Assembly (NCBI GenBank): GCA_947167455.1
Contig: CAMVIB010000001.1
Coordinates: 1-64,000 of the forward strand
Source: an uncultured Prevotellaceae bacterium
Lineage (GTDB): Bacteria; Bacteroidota; Bacteroidia; Bacteroidales; Bacteroidaceae
Direction of reading: 5' to 3'
Length of the DNA: 64,000 bases
Shown piece by piece: positions 17,058-25,153 of this stretch. The position numbers were made by a program, and so were the translations under genes. The notes beneath the pieces were generated by a model that searched no databases, was not told the DNA's origin, and worked only from the letters and a program-made list of their open reading frames with translations. Numbering within the stretch: position 1 is the stretch's first letter; each line of letters starts with the position of its first letter.

Positions 17058-17777
17058 ATGGAAGAAATTAAGTCAATGACTGATGAACTGCGTGGCCAAC
17101 GCGGCACAAGCCTATTGTTGGGCTACGTGCTGGTCCTCGCGCTGATGTTCGTGGCATTCGAGTACACGACACGCGAAATCAAGATCCAAGAGTTCGAACC
17201 CATCTACGAGAGCGCTTTTGAGGAGGACATGATCCCCATCACGACGCAGAAGGAAGTGATGGCACCACCTCCTGCCGCTGCTCCCAAGGTTGCTGAGATT
17301 CTCAACATCGTGGATAACGAGACGGAACTCAATGAGGAGGAGGTACAGACCTCCGAGGAAGTCAACCAAGCCATCACCACCGCCACCGGAGACGGTGCGC
17401 CGACGGCCGTCGTGGCAGCCCCAGGTCCCGTGGGTCCCGTGCGCGAGGAGTCCGATGACGACCGCATCTTCGAGGTCGTGGAGGAGAACGCTCAGTTCCC
17501 CGGCGGCGACGAGGCGTGTTACAAGTGGCTCTACGACCACATCAAGTACCCGTCCATAGCTCAGGAACAGGGCATCCAGGGACGTGTCTTCGCACAGTTC
17601 GTCGTCAACAAGGATGGTTCTATCGTGGACATCAAGATCACACGTTCGCCAGACCCCTCACTCTCCAAGGAGGCCGAGCGTGTCATTGGCCTGATGCCCC
17701 GATGGAAGCCTGCACGTCAGGGCAACAAGCCCGTGCGCTCGCGCTTCAATCTCCCCATCATGTTCAAACTTCAGTAA
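17058..17777 (+). CDS. tonB: Energy transducer TonB
   Basis: A 239-residue inner-membrane protein that couples the proton motive force from ExbB/ExbD to outer-membrane receptors. One N-terminal membrane segment (about residues 20-36, SLLLGYVLVLALMFVAF), a Pro/Ala/Glu-rich periplasmic spacer with a double-Glu stretch, and a C-terminal TonB domain: FPGGDEACYKWLYDHIKYP, GRVFAQFVVNKDGSI and the final MPRWKPARQGNKPVRSRF. The same domain occurs at the end of the M56 peptidase at 36.7-38.3 kb. Its exbB/exbD partners are 2 kb downstream on the same strand, in a separate transcription unit. Confidence 0.95.
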   Translation: MEEIKSMTDELRGQRGTSLLLGYVLVLALMFVAFEYTTREIKIQEFEPIYESAFEEDMIPITTQKEVMAPPPAAAPKVAEILNIVDNETELNEEEVQTSEEVNQAITTATGDGAPTAVVAAPGPVGPVREESDDDRIFEVVEENAQFPGGDEACYKWLYDHIKYPSIAQEQGIQGRVFAQFVVNKDGSIVDIKITRSPDPSLSKEAERVIGLMPRWKPARQGNKPVRSRFNLPIMFKLQ

Positions 17778-17800
17778 TAACCTCACTTCACACATAGTGT

Positions 17801-17897
17801 CTCTCCCCCGACCTCTTCCTATGCAAGGACGGAGCGCGAAGGCCATGACAACGGGTCGCCACGCACTCACGCCACAAGGAGGAACAGGCTGGGGGAG
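17801..17897. repeat. Diverged intergenic palindromic element
   Basis: CTCTCCCCCGACCTCTTCC with ATGCA loop and AGGACGGAG on the left, and ACAAGGAGGAACAGGCTGGGGGAGGGG on the right, with outer arms CTCCCCC and GGGGGAG. The roughly 97-bp size and two-hairpin layout match the intragenic elements. It fills most of the gap between tonB and the polyprenyl synthase gene. Confidence 0.55.
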
Positions 17898-17911
17898 GGG
17901 TGTTCTCTGTC

Positions 17912-18934
17912 ATGCATAACTCATCGGAAATTCTCGAGCTTGTCAACGAAGCCCTCGCCGCCATGCCTCTTGACAGAAAGCCGGCGGGACTCTACGACCC
18001 CGTGCGCTATGTCCTCTCCCTCGGTGGCAAACGCATACGCCCCGTGCTGATGCTCATGGCCTACGAGATGTATCGCGACGACATAACGGCCATCATGCCT
18101 ACGGCTCTCGGCATAGAGACCTACCACAACTACACACTGCTCCACGATGACGTGATGGACCGTGCCGACGTCAGGCGCGGCAAGCCCACCGTGCACCGTG
18201 TGTGGAACGACAACACAGCCATCCTGAGCGGTGATGCCATGCTCGTACTTGCTTACCAGCTCATGGGACAGACGCGTGGCGACATGCTGCGACCCGTGAT
18301 GGAACTCTTCACAGAGACGGCGCTGCAGATTGGCGAGGGTCAGCAGTACGACATGGAGTTCGAGACACGTCTTGATGTCGGTGAGGACGAGTACATAGAG
18401 ATGATACGCCTCAAGACGTCTGTGCTTCTGGCATGTGCCCTCAAACTTGGAGCCATGCAGGGTGGAGCGCCCGAGGCCGACGCACAGCGCCTTTATGACT
18501 TCGGGGTCAACATGGGTCTTGCCTTTCAGCTGCAAGACGACCTCCTCGATGTCTATGGCGACTTCCAGACGTTCGGCAAACGCATAGGCGGTGACATTCT
18601 CGAGGGCAAGAAGACATTCATGCTCATCAATGCCCTGCGCCTCGCCGACGACAGACAACGTGCCGAGCTGCTCCGGTGGCTCAGCACGCCGACGACAGCC
18701 GTACCCCGACAGCCCGAGGCGCCGGGACAGGCTGCCGCACCTTGCGACCCGCAGCAGAAGATTGCCGCCGTGACGGCCATCTACGATGCCGTCGGTGTGC
18801 GCCAGCTGGCAGAGCAGAAAATAGCCTCCTACTTCGAGGCCGCACAGAGGTGCCTCGACAGCGTGGCACTCAGCGATGACAGGAAGCTGCCGTTACGCCA
18901 GCTGGCGCTGTCGCTCATAGGCCGCAATAGCTAA
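17912..18934 (+). CDS. Polyprenyl (farnesyl/geranylgeranyl-type) diphosphate synthase
   Basis: A 340-residue trans-prenyltransferase that condenses isopentenyl diphosphate units. LGGKRIRPVLMLMAYEM near residue 42, the first Asp-rich motif LHDDVMDRADVRRG near 77, GQQYDMEFETR, KTSVLLACALKLGA, and the second Asp-rich motif LQDDLLDVYGD near 210. An in-frame GTG 12 bases upstream exists, but it lies inside the palindromic element's right edge and the ATG at 17912 gives the usual N-terminus. Near residue 255 there is a Pro/Ala/Gln-rich insertion (about 20 residues, PTTAVPRQPEAPGQAAAP) unusual for the family. Chain length of the product cannot be read from the sequence with certainty. Confidence 0.9.
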   Translation: MHNSSEILELVNEALAAMPLDRKPAGLYDPVRYVLSLGGKRIRPVLMLMAYEMYRDDITAIMPTALGIETYHNYTLLHDDVMDRADVRRGKPTVHRVWNDNTAILSGDAMLVLAYQLMGQTRGDMLRPVMELFTETALQIGEGQQYDMEFETRLDVGEDEYIEMIRLKTSVLLACALKLGAMQGGAPEADAQRLYDFGVNMGLAFQLQDDLLDVYGDFQTFGKRIGGDILEGKKTFMLINALRLADDRQRAELLRWLSTPTTAVPRQPEAPGQAAAPCDPQQKIAAVTAIYDAVGVRQLAEQKIASYFEAAQRCLDSVALSDDRKLPLRQLALSLIGRNS

Positions 18935-18956
18935 CCGCAACCATCACTACCTCACA

Positions 18957-19769
18957 GTGATAGATACTCACTCACATATCTACGACGAAGCCTTCGATGC
19001 CGACCGCAGCGAGGTGCTTGCACGCGCGCGCGACGCGGGTATCAATAAGGTGTTCCTGCCTAACATCAACGCCGACACACTGAACCCCATGCTCAGCCTC
19101 TGCCGCGACAACCCCGGCTTCTGCTACCCTATGCTTGGACTGCACCCCGAGGATGTGCGCGACGATTGGAGTTGCTGCCTCGATGAGATGGAGACGCAGC
19201 TCTCCGCACCCTCCAATCCCTTCATCGCCATTGGCGAGGTGGGCCTGGATTTCTACTGGGATCAGACCTTCCGTGACCAGCAGCTGCAAGCCTTCCGCCG
19301 ACAGGTGCTTTGGGCTGTGAGATATGGCCTGCCGCTGATGATTCACTCCCGCGACGCACATCGCGACATCGTCGAGGTGCTCACAGAGCTGTTGCCCGAT
19401 GGCCGTACCGACAGCGGCGCCGAGGGCGGCATGTTGGTGCGGGGCGTCTTCCACTGCTTCGGAGGCACGGCCGACGAGGCCGCAGAGCTGCTGAGTTTCC
19501 CGGGATTCATGCTTGGCATAGGCGGCGTGGTGACCTACAAGAACAGCCGTCTGCCGGAGGTGCTGCGCACGACGGTGCCACTTTCACGCATCGTCCTCGA
19601 GACAGATTCGCCATATCTCGCTCCCGTGCCACACCGGGGACGACGCAACGAGACGGCCTACATCTGCCACGTAGCACAGCGCCTGGCAGACATCTATGAA
19701 GTCAGCGTGCAGAAAGTGACACAAATAACAACGCAAAACGCACTTAAAACATTCGACAAGGCCGCATAA
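18957..19769 (+). CDS. tatD: TatD family metal-dependent hydrolase (DNase)
   Basis: A 270-residue TIM-barrel hydrolase starting with GTG: IDTHSHIYDEAF supplies the first metal His pair, then GLHPEDV, AIGEVGLDFYWDQ with the metal Glu, MIHSRDAHRDIVEVL, GVFHCFGG and LETDSPYLAPVPHRGRRN near the C-terminus with the metal Asp. Members act as 3'-5' exonucleases or DNases. It follows the polyprenyl synthase by 22 bases and is probably in one operon with it. Confidence 0.93.
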   Translation: MIDTHSHIYDEAFDADRSEVLARARDAGINKVFLPNINADTLNPMLSLCRDNPGFCYPMLGLHPEDVRDDWSCCLDEMETQLSAPSNPFIAIGEVGLDFYWDQTFRDQQLQAFRRQVLWAVRYGLPLMIHSRDAHRDIVEVLTELLPDGRTDSGAEGGMLVRGVFHCFGGTADEAAELLSFPGFMLGIGGVVTYKNSRLPEVLRTTVPLSRIVLETDSPYLAPVPHRGRRNETAYICHVAQRLADIYEVSVQKVTQITTQNALKTFDKAA

Positions 19770-19857
19770 ACACCCTTTTTGCACCGAAAAAACGAGAAAA
19801 ATGCGTCCAAACATAAACTTTTTTTGAGAAAATGGTGAAAGTAAGCAAAAAAAAGAA

Positions 19858-19865
19858 TATTTTTG
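19858..19865 (+). promoter_or_regulatory. exbB operon promoter, -7 element
   Basis: TATTTTTG, an exact TAnnTTTG match, 69 bases before the exbB ATG, in an A/T-rich stretch after tatD. No well-spaced -33 TTG was found. Confidence 0.6.
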
Positions 19866-19933
19866 TGGCGCGTTTATGCTGAAATAATACAATAACAAAT
19901 ATCAAATTCATTCATCATTAAACCAAAAACAAA

Positions 19934-20794
19934 ATGAAAAAGTATTTTGCAATTGTTGCATTGGTGGCTGCCTGCACGTTTGGCATGACACCTTCAGTGA
20001 TGGCTCAGGACGAAGTGGCTGCTGAGGCAGCCGAAACCGAGCAGGTAGATTCCGCTGCCACCGACTCCATGGCAGTTGATTCCGTCGAGGCTCAGGCTCC
20101 GGCTCCTGCCGTCGAGGAGAATGTTGCTCCCGTAGAGGAGGAAGAGGGACTACACAAGACCCTTAAGACGAAGTTCATCGAGGGTGACGCAGGCTTCATG
20201 AGCCTCGTGGCCATCGCCCTCGTGCTCGGCCTCGCTTTCTGCATCGAGCGCGTCATCTACCTGACCCTGGCTCAGGTCAACACACGCAAGTTCCTCGCCA
20301 CCCTGGCAGAGAAGGTCAAGGCCAACAAGATTGAGGAGGCCATCGACTACTGCGCCGGAACACGCGGCCCCGTGGCCCAGATTTCCAAGAAGGCCATGCA
20401 GAACCTCAACAGCGCCGACCAGAATGACATCGCCACCATCGAGCGTAGCATCAACATCGAGGCAGAGGTGCAGGGCGCTTACCTCGAGGAGAACTGCTCG
20501 TGGATCACGCTCTTCATCGCCATGGCACCGTCTCTCGGCTTCCTCGGCACGGTGATCGGTATGGTGCAGGCATTCGATGACATCGAGCGCGCCGGCGATA
20601 TCAGCCCGACAGTCGTTGCAGGAGGTATGAAGGTCGCACTTATCACTACCATCTTCGGTATTATCGTAGCACTCGTACTGCAGGTCTTCTACAACTACAT
20701 CCTCAGCCGCGTCGAGGCACTCAACTCCAACATGGAGGAGGCTGCCATGAGCTTGCTCGAGATGTGCGTCAAGAGCCCCAAGTGCAAGAAGTAA
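19934..20794 (+). CDS. exbB: ExbB/TolQ/MotA family proton channel protein
   Basis: A 286-residue protein of the Bacteroidetes long-ExbB type. A cleavable signal peptide (MKKYFAIVALVAACTFGM...VMAQ) is followed by an Ala/Glu/Val-rich acidic periplasmic segment of about 45 residues, a first membrane segment near 80-100 (LVAIALVLGLAFCIERVIYL), a cytoplasmic loop, and two further membrane segments with the conserved SLGFLGTVIGMVQAFDDIE and the ALVLQVFYNYIL region. With ExbD it forms the proton channel that energises TonB. First gene of a four-gene operon. Confidence 0.93.
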   Translation: MKKYFAIVALVAACTFGMTPSVMAQDEVAAEAAETEQVDSAATDSMAVDSVEAQAPAPAVEENVAPVEEEEGLHKTLKTKFIEGDAGFMSLVAIALVLGLAFCIERVIYLTLAQVNTRKFLATLAEKVKANKIEEAIDYCAGTRGPVAQISKKAMQNLNSADQNDIATIERSINIEAEVQGAYLEENCSWITLFIAMAPSLGFLGTVIGMVQAFDDIERAGDISPTVVAGGMKVALITTIFGIIVALVLQVFYNYILSRVEALNSNMEEAAMSLLEMCVKSPKCKK

Positions 20795-20823
20795 TGTCAA
20801 ATATATAATAGTATAGTTAGATT

Positions 20824-21321
20824 ATGAAACTCGAAAAGCTGTCAAATCTCGCGCTGTACTCAACGATCGGAATCGGTGTCGTAGTCTTCCTGCTATTCTT
20901 CCTGGTAGATTACAACAACATGGATTTCGACGGAGTGCATGTCTCGCCGGCGCTGACGGACTTGGTACTATTCCTGATGTACATCCTGTTCGCAGTAACG
21001 GCTTGCCTCACTATATGGAGCCTCGTTCGCGGCGCCACCGTCAACTCTGGTAACACAGGCCCCAACCCGACGGGAATTCCCAGCGGCAAGATTACTCTCT
21101 GCACATGGGGACTCGTCATCGTGACACTCATCATCGGTGTCGTCTGCGGCCTCGGTGAAGAACCCTTCACCACCGTCTCCGGCAAGATGACGTCGGCAGG
21201 CATGGTCACCGTAGTTGACATGTGGCTCATCGCCATCTACGTCCTCGCTATTGCCGCCATCATAGCCGTCATCGTCAGCATGAGCGGTATGCTCACCAAG
21301 AGCGCCACACCGCAGGATTGA
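20824..21321 (+). CDS. Membrane protein of the exbBD operon, unknown function
   Basis: A 165-residue protein with four predicted membrane segments: about residues 10-30 (YSTIGIGVVVFLLFFLVDY), 40-65 (LVLFLMYILFAVTACLTIW), 90-110 (LCTWGLVIVTLIIGVVCGL) and 130-155 (WLIAIYVLAIAAIIAVIVS). It is not an ExbB or ExbD. It lies 29 bases after exbB and 40 bases before exbD, an arrangement that points to a stable partner of the proton channel complex. I recognise no named domain. Confidence 0.8.
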   Translation: MKLEKLSNLALYSTIGIGVVVFLLFFLVDYNNMDFDGVHVSPALTDLVLFLMYILFAVTACLTIWSLVRGATVNSGNTGPNPTGIPSGKITLCTWGLVIVTLIIGVVCGLGEEPFTTVSGKMTSAGMVTVVDMWLIAIYVLAIAAIIAVIVSMSGMLTKSATPQD

Positions 21322-21361
21322 GAACCACCACATCAGTAAACACAAAACTCAAAACTCAACT

Positions 21362-21949
21362 ATGGCAAGAAAGAAGAAAAAAGTGCCTGGTCTGAACTCC
21401 AGCTCTACGGCCGATATTTCTTTCATCCTGCTCATCTTCTTCCTGGTCACTACCTCCATGGATACTGACATGGGTCTGGCACGACGCCTCCCGCAGCCGC
21501 CGGAACCCAATCAGGAGGATGCACAGATTGATGTCAAGGAACGCAACGTGCTCAACGTGCGCCTCAACGCTGCCGGCAATCTCATGGTCAACCACGACTT
21601 CATAGATATCAACCAGCTGCGGGCACGCGCCAAGGAGTTCATCGAGAACAAGAACAACCTCTCGACGCTCCCCGAGAAGCACGCCAAGAATATCGAAGGA
21701 CTCGGACAGTGCTTCGTCACCGACAAACACGTCATCTCCGTACAGACAGACCGAGGCACGCCCTACAACGTTTACTTCCTCGTACAGAATGAACTCGTGG
21801 CAGCCTACAACGAGCTGCGCGACGAGCTGGCCATTGCCAAGTTCGGACGCCCATACGCACGACTAAACGAAGACGACCAAGTAGCTATCCGCACATACTA
21901 TCCCCAGAAGATTTCTGAGGCCGAACCTAAAAACTATGGAGGAAACTAA
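21362..21949 (+). CDS. exbD: ExbD/TolR family biopolymer transport protein (first copy)
   Basis: A 195-residue ExbD: basic N-terminus MARKKKKVPGLN, one membrane segment with the proton-carrying Asp in STADISFILLIFFLVTTSM (near residue 20), then a long periplasmic domain. The periplasmic part is larger than in the proteobacterial protein, with a stretch AREFIENK-like helix and the C-terminal YYPQKISEAEP. It is followed after two bases by a second exbD, so the complex is probably a heteromer with two different ExbD subunits. Confidence 0.92.
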   Translation: MARKKKKVPGLNSSSTADISFILLIFFLVTTSMDTDMGLARRLPQPPEPNQEDAQIDVKERNVLNVRLNAAGNLMVNHDFIDINQLRARAKEFIENKNNLSTLPEKHAKNIEGLGQCFVTDKHVISVQTDRGTPYNVYFLVQNELVAAYNELRDELAIAKFGRPYARLNEDDQVAIRTYYPQKISEAEPKNYGGN

Positions 21950-21951
21950 TC

Positions 21952-22404
21952 ATGGCAAGAAACAAGGGAAAAAGAGAAATGCCCGAGATGAACACTTCAT
22001 CTCTGCCTGACTTGATCTTCACCATCCTGTTCTTCTTCATGATCGTGACCACCATGCGTGAAGTCACCCTGAAGGTGAAGTTCACCGTCCCCTCTGGTAC
22101 GGAACTCGAGAAACTGGAGAAGAAGTCATGTGTATCGTTCATCTATGTCGGACCGCCCACCGACCAGCTGCGCGCACAGATGGGCTCAGGAACACGTATC
22201 CAGCTCAACGACCGCTATGCCGAGCCGCGCGAGGTGATGGACTTCGTGGCACAGGAACGCACCACGATGTCCGACCCCGCCTCACAGGTCATGTCCATGA
22301 AGATTGACCAGAGCACACAGATGGGCATCATCACCGACATCAAGGAGGTGCTCCGCAAGTCATGGGCGCTGAAGATCAACTATTCCGCTACCCGACGAAA
22401 TTAA
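21952..22404 (+). CDS. exbD: ExbD/TolR family biopolymer transport protein (second copy)
   Basis: A 150-residue ExbD paralogue. The membrane segment holds the conserved Asp in SSLPDLIFTILFFFMIVTTM near residue 19, then a periplasmic domain with MKIDQSTQMGIITDIKEVLR, which matches the ExbD/TolR C-terminal fold. It ends the exbB operon; a strong hairpin follows at 22434-22469. Confidence 0.92.
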   Translation: MARNKGKREMPEMNTSSLPDLIFTILFFFMIVTTMREVTLKVKFTVPSGTELEKLEKKSCVSFIYVGPPTDQLRAQMGSGTRIQLNDRYAEPREVMDFVAQERTTMSDPASQVMSMKIDQSTQMGIITDIKEVLRKSWALKINYSATRRN

Positions 22405-22433
22405 CCCGCACAGACAACTAACTGTTAAATCCC

Positions 22434-22469
22434 GGAAGTGGCGCACATCACACGATGTGCGCCACTTCC
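22434..22469 (+). terminator. Terminator of the exbB operon
   Basis: A perfect 16-bp stem GGAAGTGGCGCACATC and its complement with loop ACAC, 29 bases after the last exbD stop. Only a weak T-rich tail follows. Confidence 0.75.
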
Positions 22470-22570
22470 ATATTCCTACGCCATGCCCGTGAACCTCTCA
22501 GGTGGACACATAACAGCCAGGGGCATCAGCTTGCACATTTACTTATCACCTGCCGGTCTGCCAAACGTCA

Positions 22571-22636
22571 AAAAATAAAGTCGCCACCGGCATCACGCCG
22601 ATGGCGACTCTACAGCATGAGAGAGTATTTATTGGC
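22571..22636. repeat. Copy 1 of a duplicated 3'-end/terminator sequence
   Basis: About 65 bases nearly identical to 33425-33491, including the hairpin GTCGCCACCGGC with its complement and the shared tail CTACAGCATGAGAGAGTATT. In the second location the sequence is the 3' untranslated region of the DUF6249 gene; here it follows the remnant of a related gene. Confidence 0.9.
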
Positions 22637-22643
22637 GGTTGTA

Positions 22644-22730
22644 CTATTGCTGCTCCTGTCCTCCTTCCTTCTGCGAGAGCCAGTACTCGATGATGAAGGC
22701 GATGAGCAGTCCCACGCCGACGCCTCTAGT
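22644..22730 (-). pseudogene. Remnant of a DUF6249 gene (3' end only)
   Basis: On the minus strand, the frame ending at the TAG of 22644-22646 reads VGVGLLIAFIIEYWLSQKEG and then GQEQQ. This matches the C-terminus of the intact DUF6249 protein at 33.5-33.9 kb (MGIGLLTSFVIEYKLMKKES, then QENTPQ). An in-frame TGA lies just upstream and no further similarity is seen, so only about 28 codons survive. The downstream terminator is conserved too. Confidence 0.8.
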
Positions 22731-22909
22731 TTGTCATACATCTGATTACTTTCAGCGGCAAAGGTACAACTTTTCTTTGAAGCGACGCGTAAAAAATGAA
22801 GCAAAAGTGTTCCCATGCCATCGAAATCCACATTGTTTGCTCCCTTGACAGCGGTAGCCATACGGGGTGGCATTTATTCATCCCAATTGTATTTTCCGTC
22901 AAAAAGCTG

Positions 22910-22939
22910 TTGGTTTCTCAGGTTTTATTTGTACCTTTG
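22910..22939 (+). promoter_or_regulatory. Promoter of the small lipoprotein gene
   Basis: TTG at 22910-22912 and TACCTTTG at 22932-22939 with a 19-base spacer, an excellent match to the Bacteroidetes promoter. The ATG at 22958 is 18 bases downstream. Confidence 0.75.
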
Positions 22940-22957
22940 CGGCGTTTTCGAAGCAGA

Positions 22958-23359
22958 ATGAAGCGTTTGTTGCCTATATTAGTTGTATTCCTTACGGCCC
23001 TGATGGGTTGCGGGGGTGGTGCTGCGACGGCTGATGTCCGGGCTGCAAAGGCATACGCTGTTGCATACGACGGCGGAGCATATTCGAGCCGCAACACACA
23101 ACACGGACGGCACCACGAGGCAACGCTCAACGATGCGCGGGGCATGAACCGTATCTCATGCTCGCGTCCGCAGCGTCTTTTACCGACGCATGGTGGGGGA
23201 GCAGGTAAGCACACGGCTCGCTGGTTTGCTTTGCAGCGGCCGTGGACGAGGCACATCGTCTTCCACCATGATGGACGCGGGCGACGGGAAAGGGCTCCGT
23301 TCCAATCTGCTGCCTCATGCGACTATTATGTCTTCGCATTGAGGCGCATTCTGTGTTAG
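22958..23359 (+). CDS. Small predicted lipoprotein, unknown function
   Basis: A 133-residue protein starting MKRLLPILVVFLTALMGCGGG, a clear lipoprotein signal with the Cys at residue 18. The rest is basic with no recognised domain, and it ends SCDYYVFALRRILC. The start is fixed by the consensus promoter 18 bases upstream; the frame is open for another 160 bases upstream but that part lies before the promoter. The middle section is rich in His, Arg and Ala and could include drift or a compensated frameshift. I recall similar short Prevotella proteins with a YYVFALRxIxC-like end, but this is memory, not a search. Confidence 0.55.
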   Translation: MKRLLPILVVFLTALMGCGGGAATADVRAAKAYAVAYDGGAYSSRNTQHGRHHEATLNDARGMNRISCSRPQRLLPTHGGGAGKHTARWFALQRPWTRHIVFHHDGRGRRERAPFQSAASCDYYVFALRRILC

Positions 23360-23433
23360 CGGGTCTGTGGTGCTTATTTTATCACATTGCGATATTATCC
23401 ACAGAAAGTTTAACCCGCTTTTTTAATCTTATT

Positions 23434-23832
23434 ATGTCAAATATCAAGAATCTGGAGATGGCCGATGCCCTCTCCTCAAAGAGCTATATACGTATAAGCA
23501 ATTCATTCTTCGGCCTCTTCCAGAAGGTCATTTATGTGCCTACCGGCAGCCCCATAAAAGTATTTACGCTGGAGTATTCTCCAGAAGAAGGCGGCCGTCT
23601 GGAAAAGCTGCTTTCCATGCCGCTCGACAAGTTGGATGCAGATCTGGCCTCGAAAGGCAAACCCGTCCCGACCGCAGTCGGAAACTACCTGCTACAGGCC
23701 TGTGTGAGCGATGACCGCCAGTTCTGCGCGGTACAGCTGCTGCGCTTCGCCGACCTGATGTACCATCCCCTGGCCGAGCCTCGTTTCTTCGAGAGCGAGG
23801 CGGCTGCCAGCGTCGCACGCATCTTTCTTTAG
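23434..23832 (+). CDS. Hypothetical protein
   Basis: A 132-residue cytoplasmic-looking protein beginning MSNIKNLEMADALSSKSYIR. Visible segments are FFGLFQKVIYVPTGSPIKVFTLEYSPEEGG and a helical C-terminal half with DRQFCAVQLLRFADLMYHP. There is no signal peptide, membrane segment or known motif. The frame is open further upstream, but the ATG at 23434 gives the natural start after the preceding gene's stop (75 bases). Function is not known. Confidence 0.6.
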   Translation: MSNIKNLEMADALSSKSYIRISNSFFGLFQKVIYVPTGSPIKVFTLEYSPEEGGRLEKLLSMPLDKLDADLASKGKPVPTAVGNYLLQACVSDDRQFCAVQLLRFADLMYHPLAEPRFFESEAAASVARIFL

Positions 23833-23870
23833 ATGAAATAAACAGGGAATAGACAAACGGAACATTAATT

Positions 23871-24705
23871 ATGGTTTACACACTCATCGTCTTGGCCGTC
23901 ACGGCCTTGCTCTTCGCCTCGAACCGGCTGCGCTCCGATGTGGTGGCGCTGTGTGCGCTGATAGCACTGCTCCTGGGTGACATTCTCTCGCCGACGGAAG
24001 CCCTGTCGGGATTTTCCAATCCGATAGTCATCATGATGGCGGGACTGTTTATCGTCGGTGGCGGCGTCGTGCAGACGGGACTGGCCAAGATGGTGAGTTC
24101 GCGGCTGATGACGCTGGCGGGCCGTTCGGAGTTGCGTTTGTTTCTGTTGGTAATGCTCGTGACGGGCTTCACGGGTGCTTTCATCTCCAATACCGGCACA
24201 GTAGCTCTGATGATGCCCATCGTCGTGTCTATGGCCAATGCTGTCGGCATCAGCCCCCGGCGACTGCTGATGCCCTTGGCCTTCGCCAGCTCTCTGGGCA
24301 TCATGACGCTCATCAGCACTCCCCCGAACCTCGTCATCGACGAGACGTTGCGCGAGGGAGGCTATGGCGGGCTTGGTTTCTTCTCGTTCCTGCCTGTAGG
24401 TCTCGTCTGCCTGGCCCACTTCGCTGCTCACCATGTTCATCTCTAACACTGCCACCGCCGTGCTCATGGCACCTATTGCCCTGACGTCGGCCGAATCGTC
24501 GGGCATCAGTCCTGTGCCGCTGCTTGTTGCCGTCGCTGTGAGCGCTAGTATGTGCTTCGCCTCGCCATTCAGCACTCCGCCTAATGCGTTGGTGATGAAG
24601 GCCGGCCGCTACACCTTCATGGACTATGTCCGTGTGGGCCTGCCGCTTCAGCTCATCGTTGGCGTCGTGATGATTATCGTGCTGCCCCTGCTCTTCCCGT
24701 TCTGA
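23871..24705 (+). pseudogene. SLC13-family permease with internal deletion
   Basis: The first part (23871-24446) is the N-terminal half of a DASS/SLC13-type transporter: FSNPIVIMMAGLFIVGGGVVQTGLA, FISNTGTVALMMPIV and STPPNLVI. It then shifts frame near 24410-24425, and the second part (from 24433; its frame is open from about 24412) is the C-terminal half: LLTMFISNTATAVLMAPIAL, SPFSTPPNALVM and a final membrane segment. The central part of a normal protein (two TrkA-C domains and several membrane segments, about 300 residues) is missing. A deletion joined the halves out of frame, so no full product can be made. Confidence 0.85.
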
Positions 24706-24746
24706 TATGTTTTTTTAAGACACAGAGCCACGGGGTCACAAAGGTT

Positions 24747-24992
24747 TTAGGTGTGTTCTATTAATAGAAGCCGCTGCCCGAGCGCGTAGGCGTTCTGCAG
24801 GTCGGTGGGGAAGTGCTCGTCGCGATACTTGCGCTTGTCTTCCTCCGAGAATAGGTTGAAGTCGTAGCGCGAGTAGTCGTTGAACTGGTAGGTTTTGCAA
24901 GCGTCGAGTGTCTCGCTGTAGCCGAAGATGTCTGCCATCACCTTGGTGTTCTCCTCCAGCAGCGTCGGGTAGCTGATCTGCTGCACCCGTTA
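24747..24992 (-). pseudogene. 5'-truncated gene fragment, possibly flavodoxin-like oxidoreductase
   Basis: The frame gives about 80 residues: ISYPTLLEENTKVMADIFGY, ACKTYQFNDYSRYDFNLF, then RDEHFPTDLQNAYALGQRLL. It has the look of a conserved C-terminus of a larger protein, perhaps an NADPH-dependent FMN reductase-like or flavodoxin family member. It begins abruptly with a TAA codon just upstream and no proper start except a GTG. I cannot name the family with certainty. Confidence 0.5.
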
Positions 24993-25035
24993 GGTTAAAT
25001 AATGTTATTTCTTCGGGCATTAATAGTACTTGGTA

Positions 25036-25066
25036 TTGCAAGGTAGTAATATTTAGCCTACCTTTG
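25036..25066 (+). promoter_or_regulatory. Promoter of the pspC-padR cluster
   Basis: TTG at 25036-25038 and TACCTTTG at 25059-25066, spacer 20 bases. The roughly 80-nt leader contains an inverted repeat TCTCACG (25092 region) and CGTGAGA before the pspC ATG at 25154. Confidence 0.7.
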
Positions 25067-25153
25067 CCCTCGCTTAAGCAAGCGGTCTCACGAAGCCGGG
25101 GACGCCCGCAAGCGTGAGAACGCAGCATGTGTAACCCTAAAACAAAGATTATC

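Noticed and set aside
22796-22957. N-terminal extension of the small lipoprotein
   Set aside because: The open frame continues upstream, but this part precedes the promoter and would bury the lipoprotein signal.
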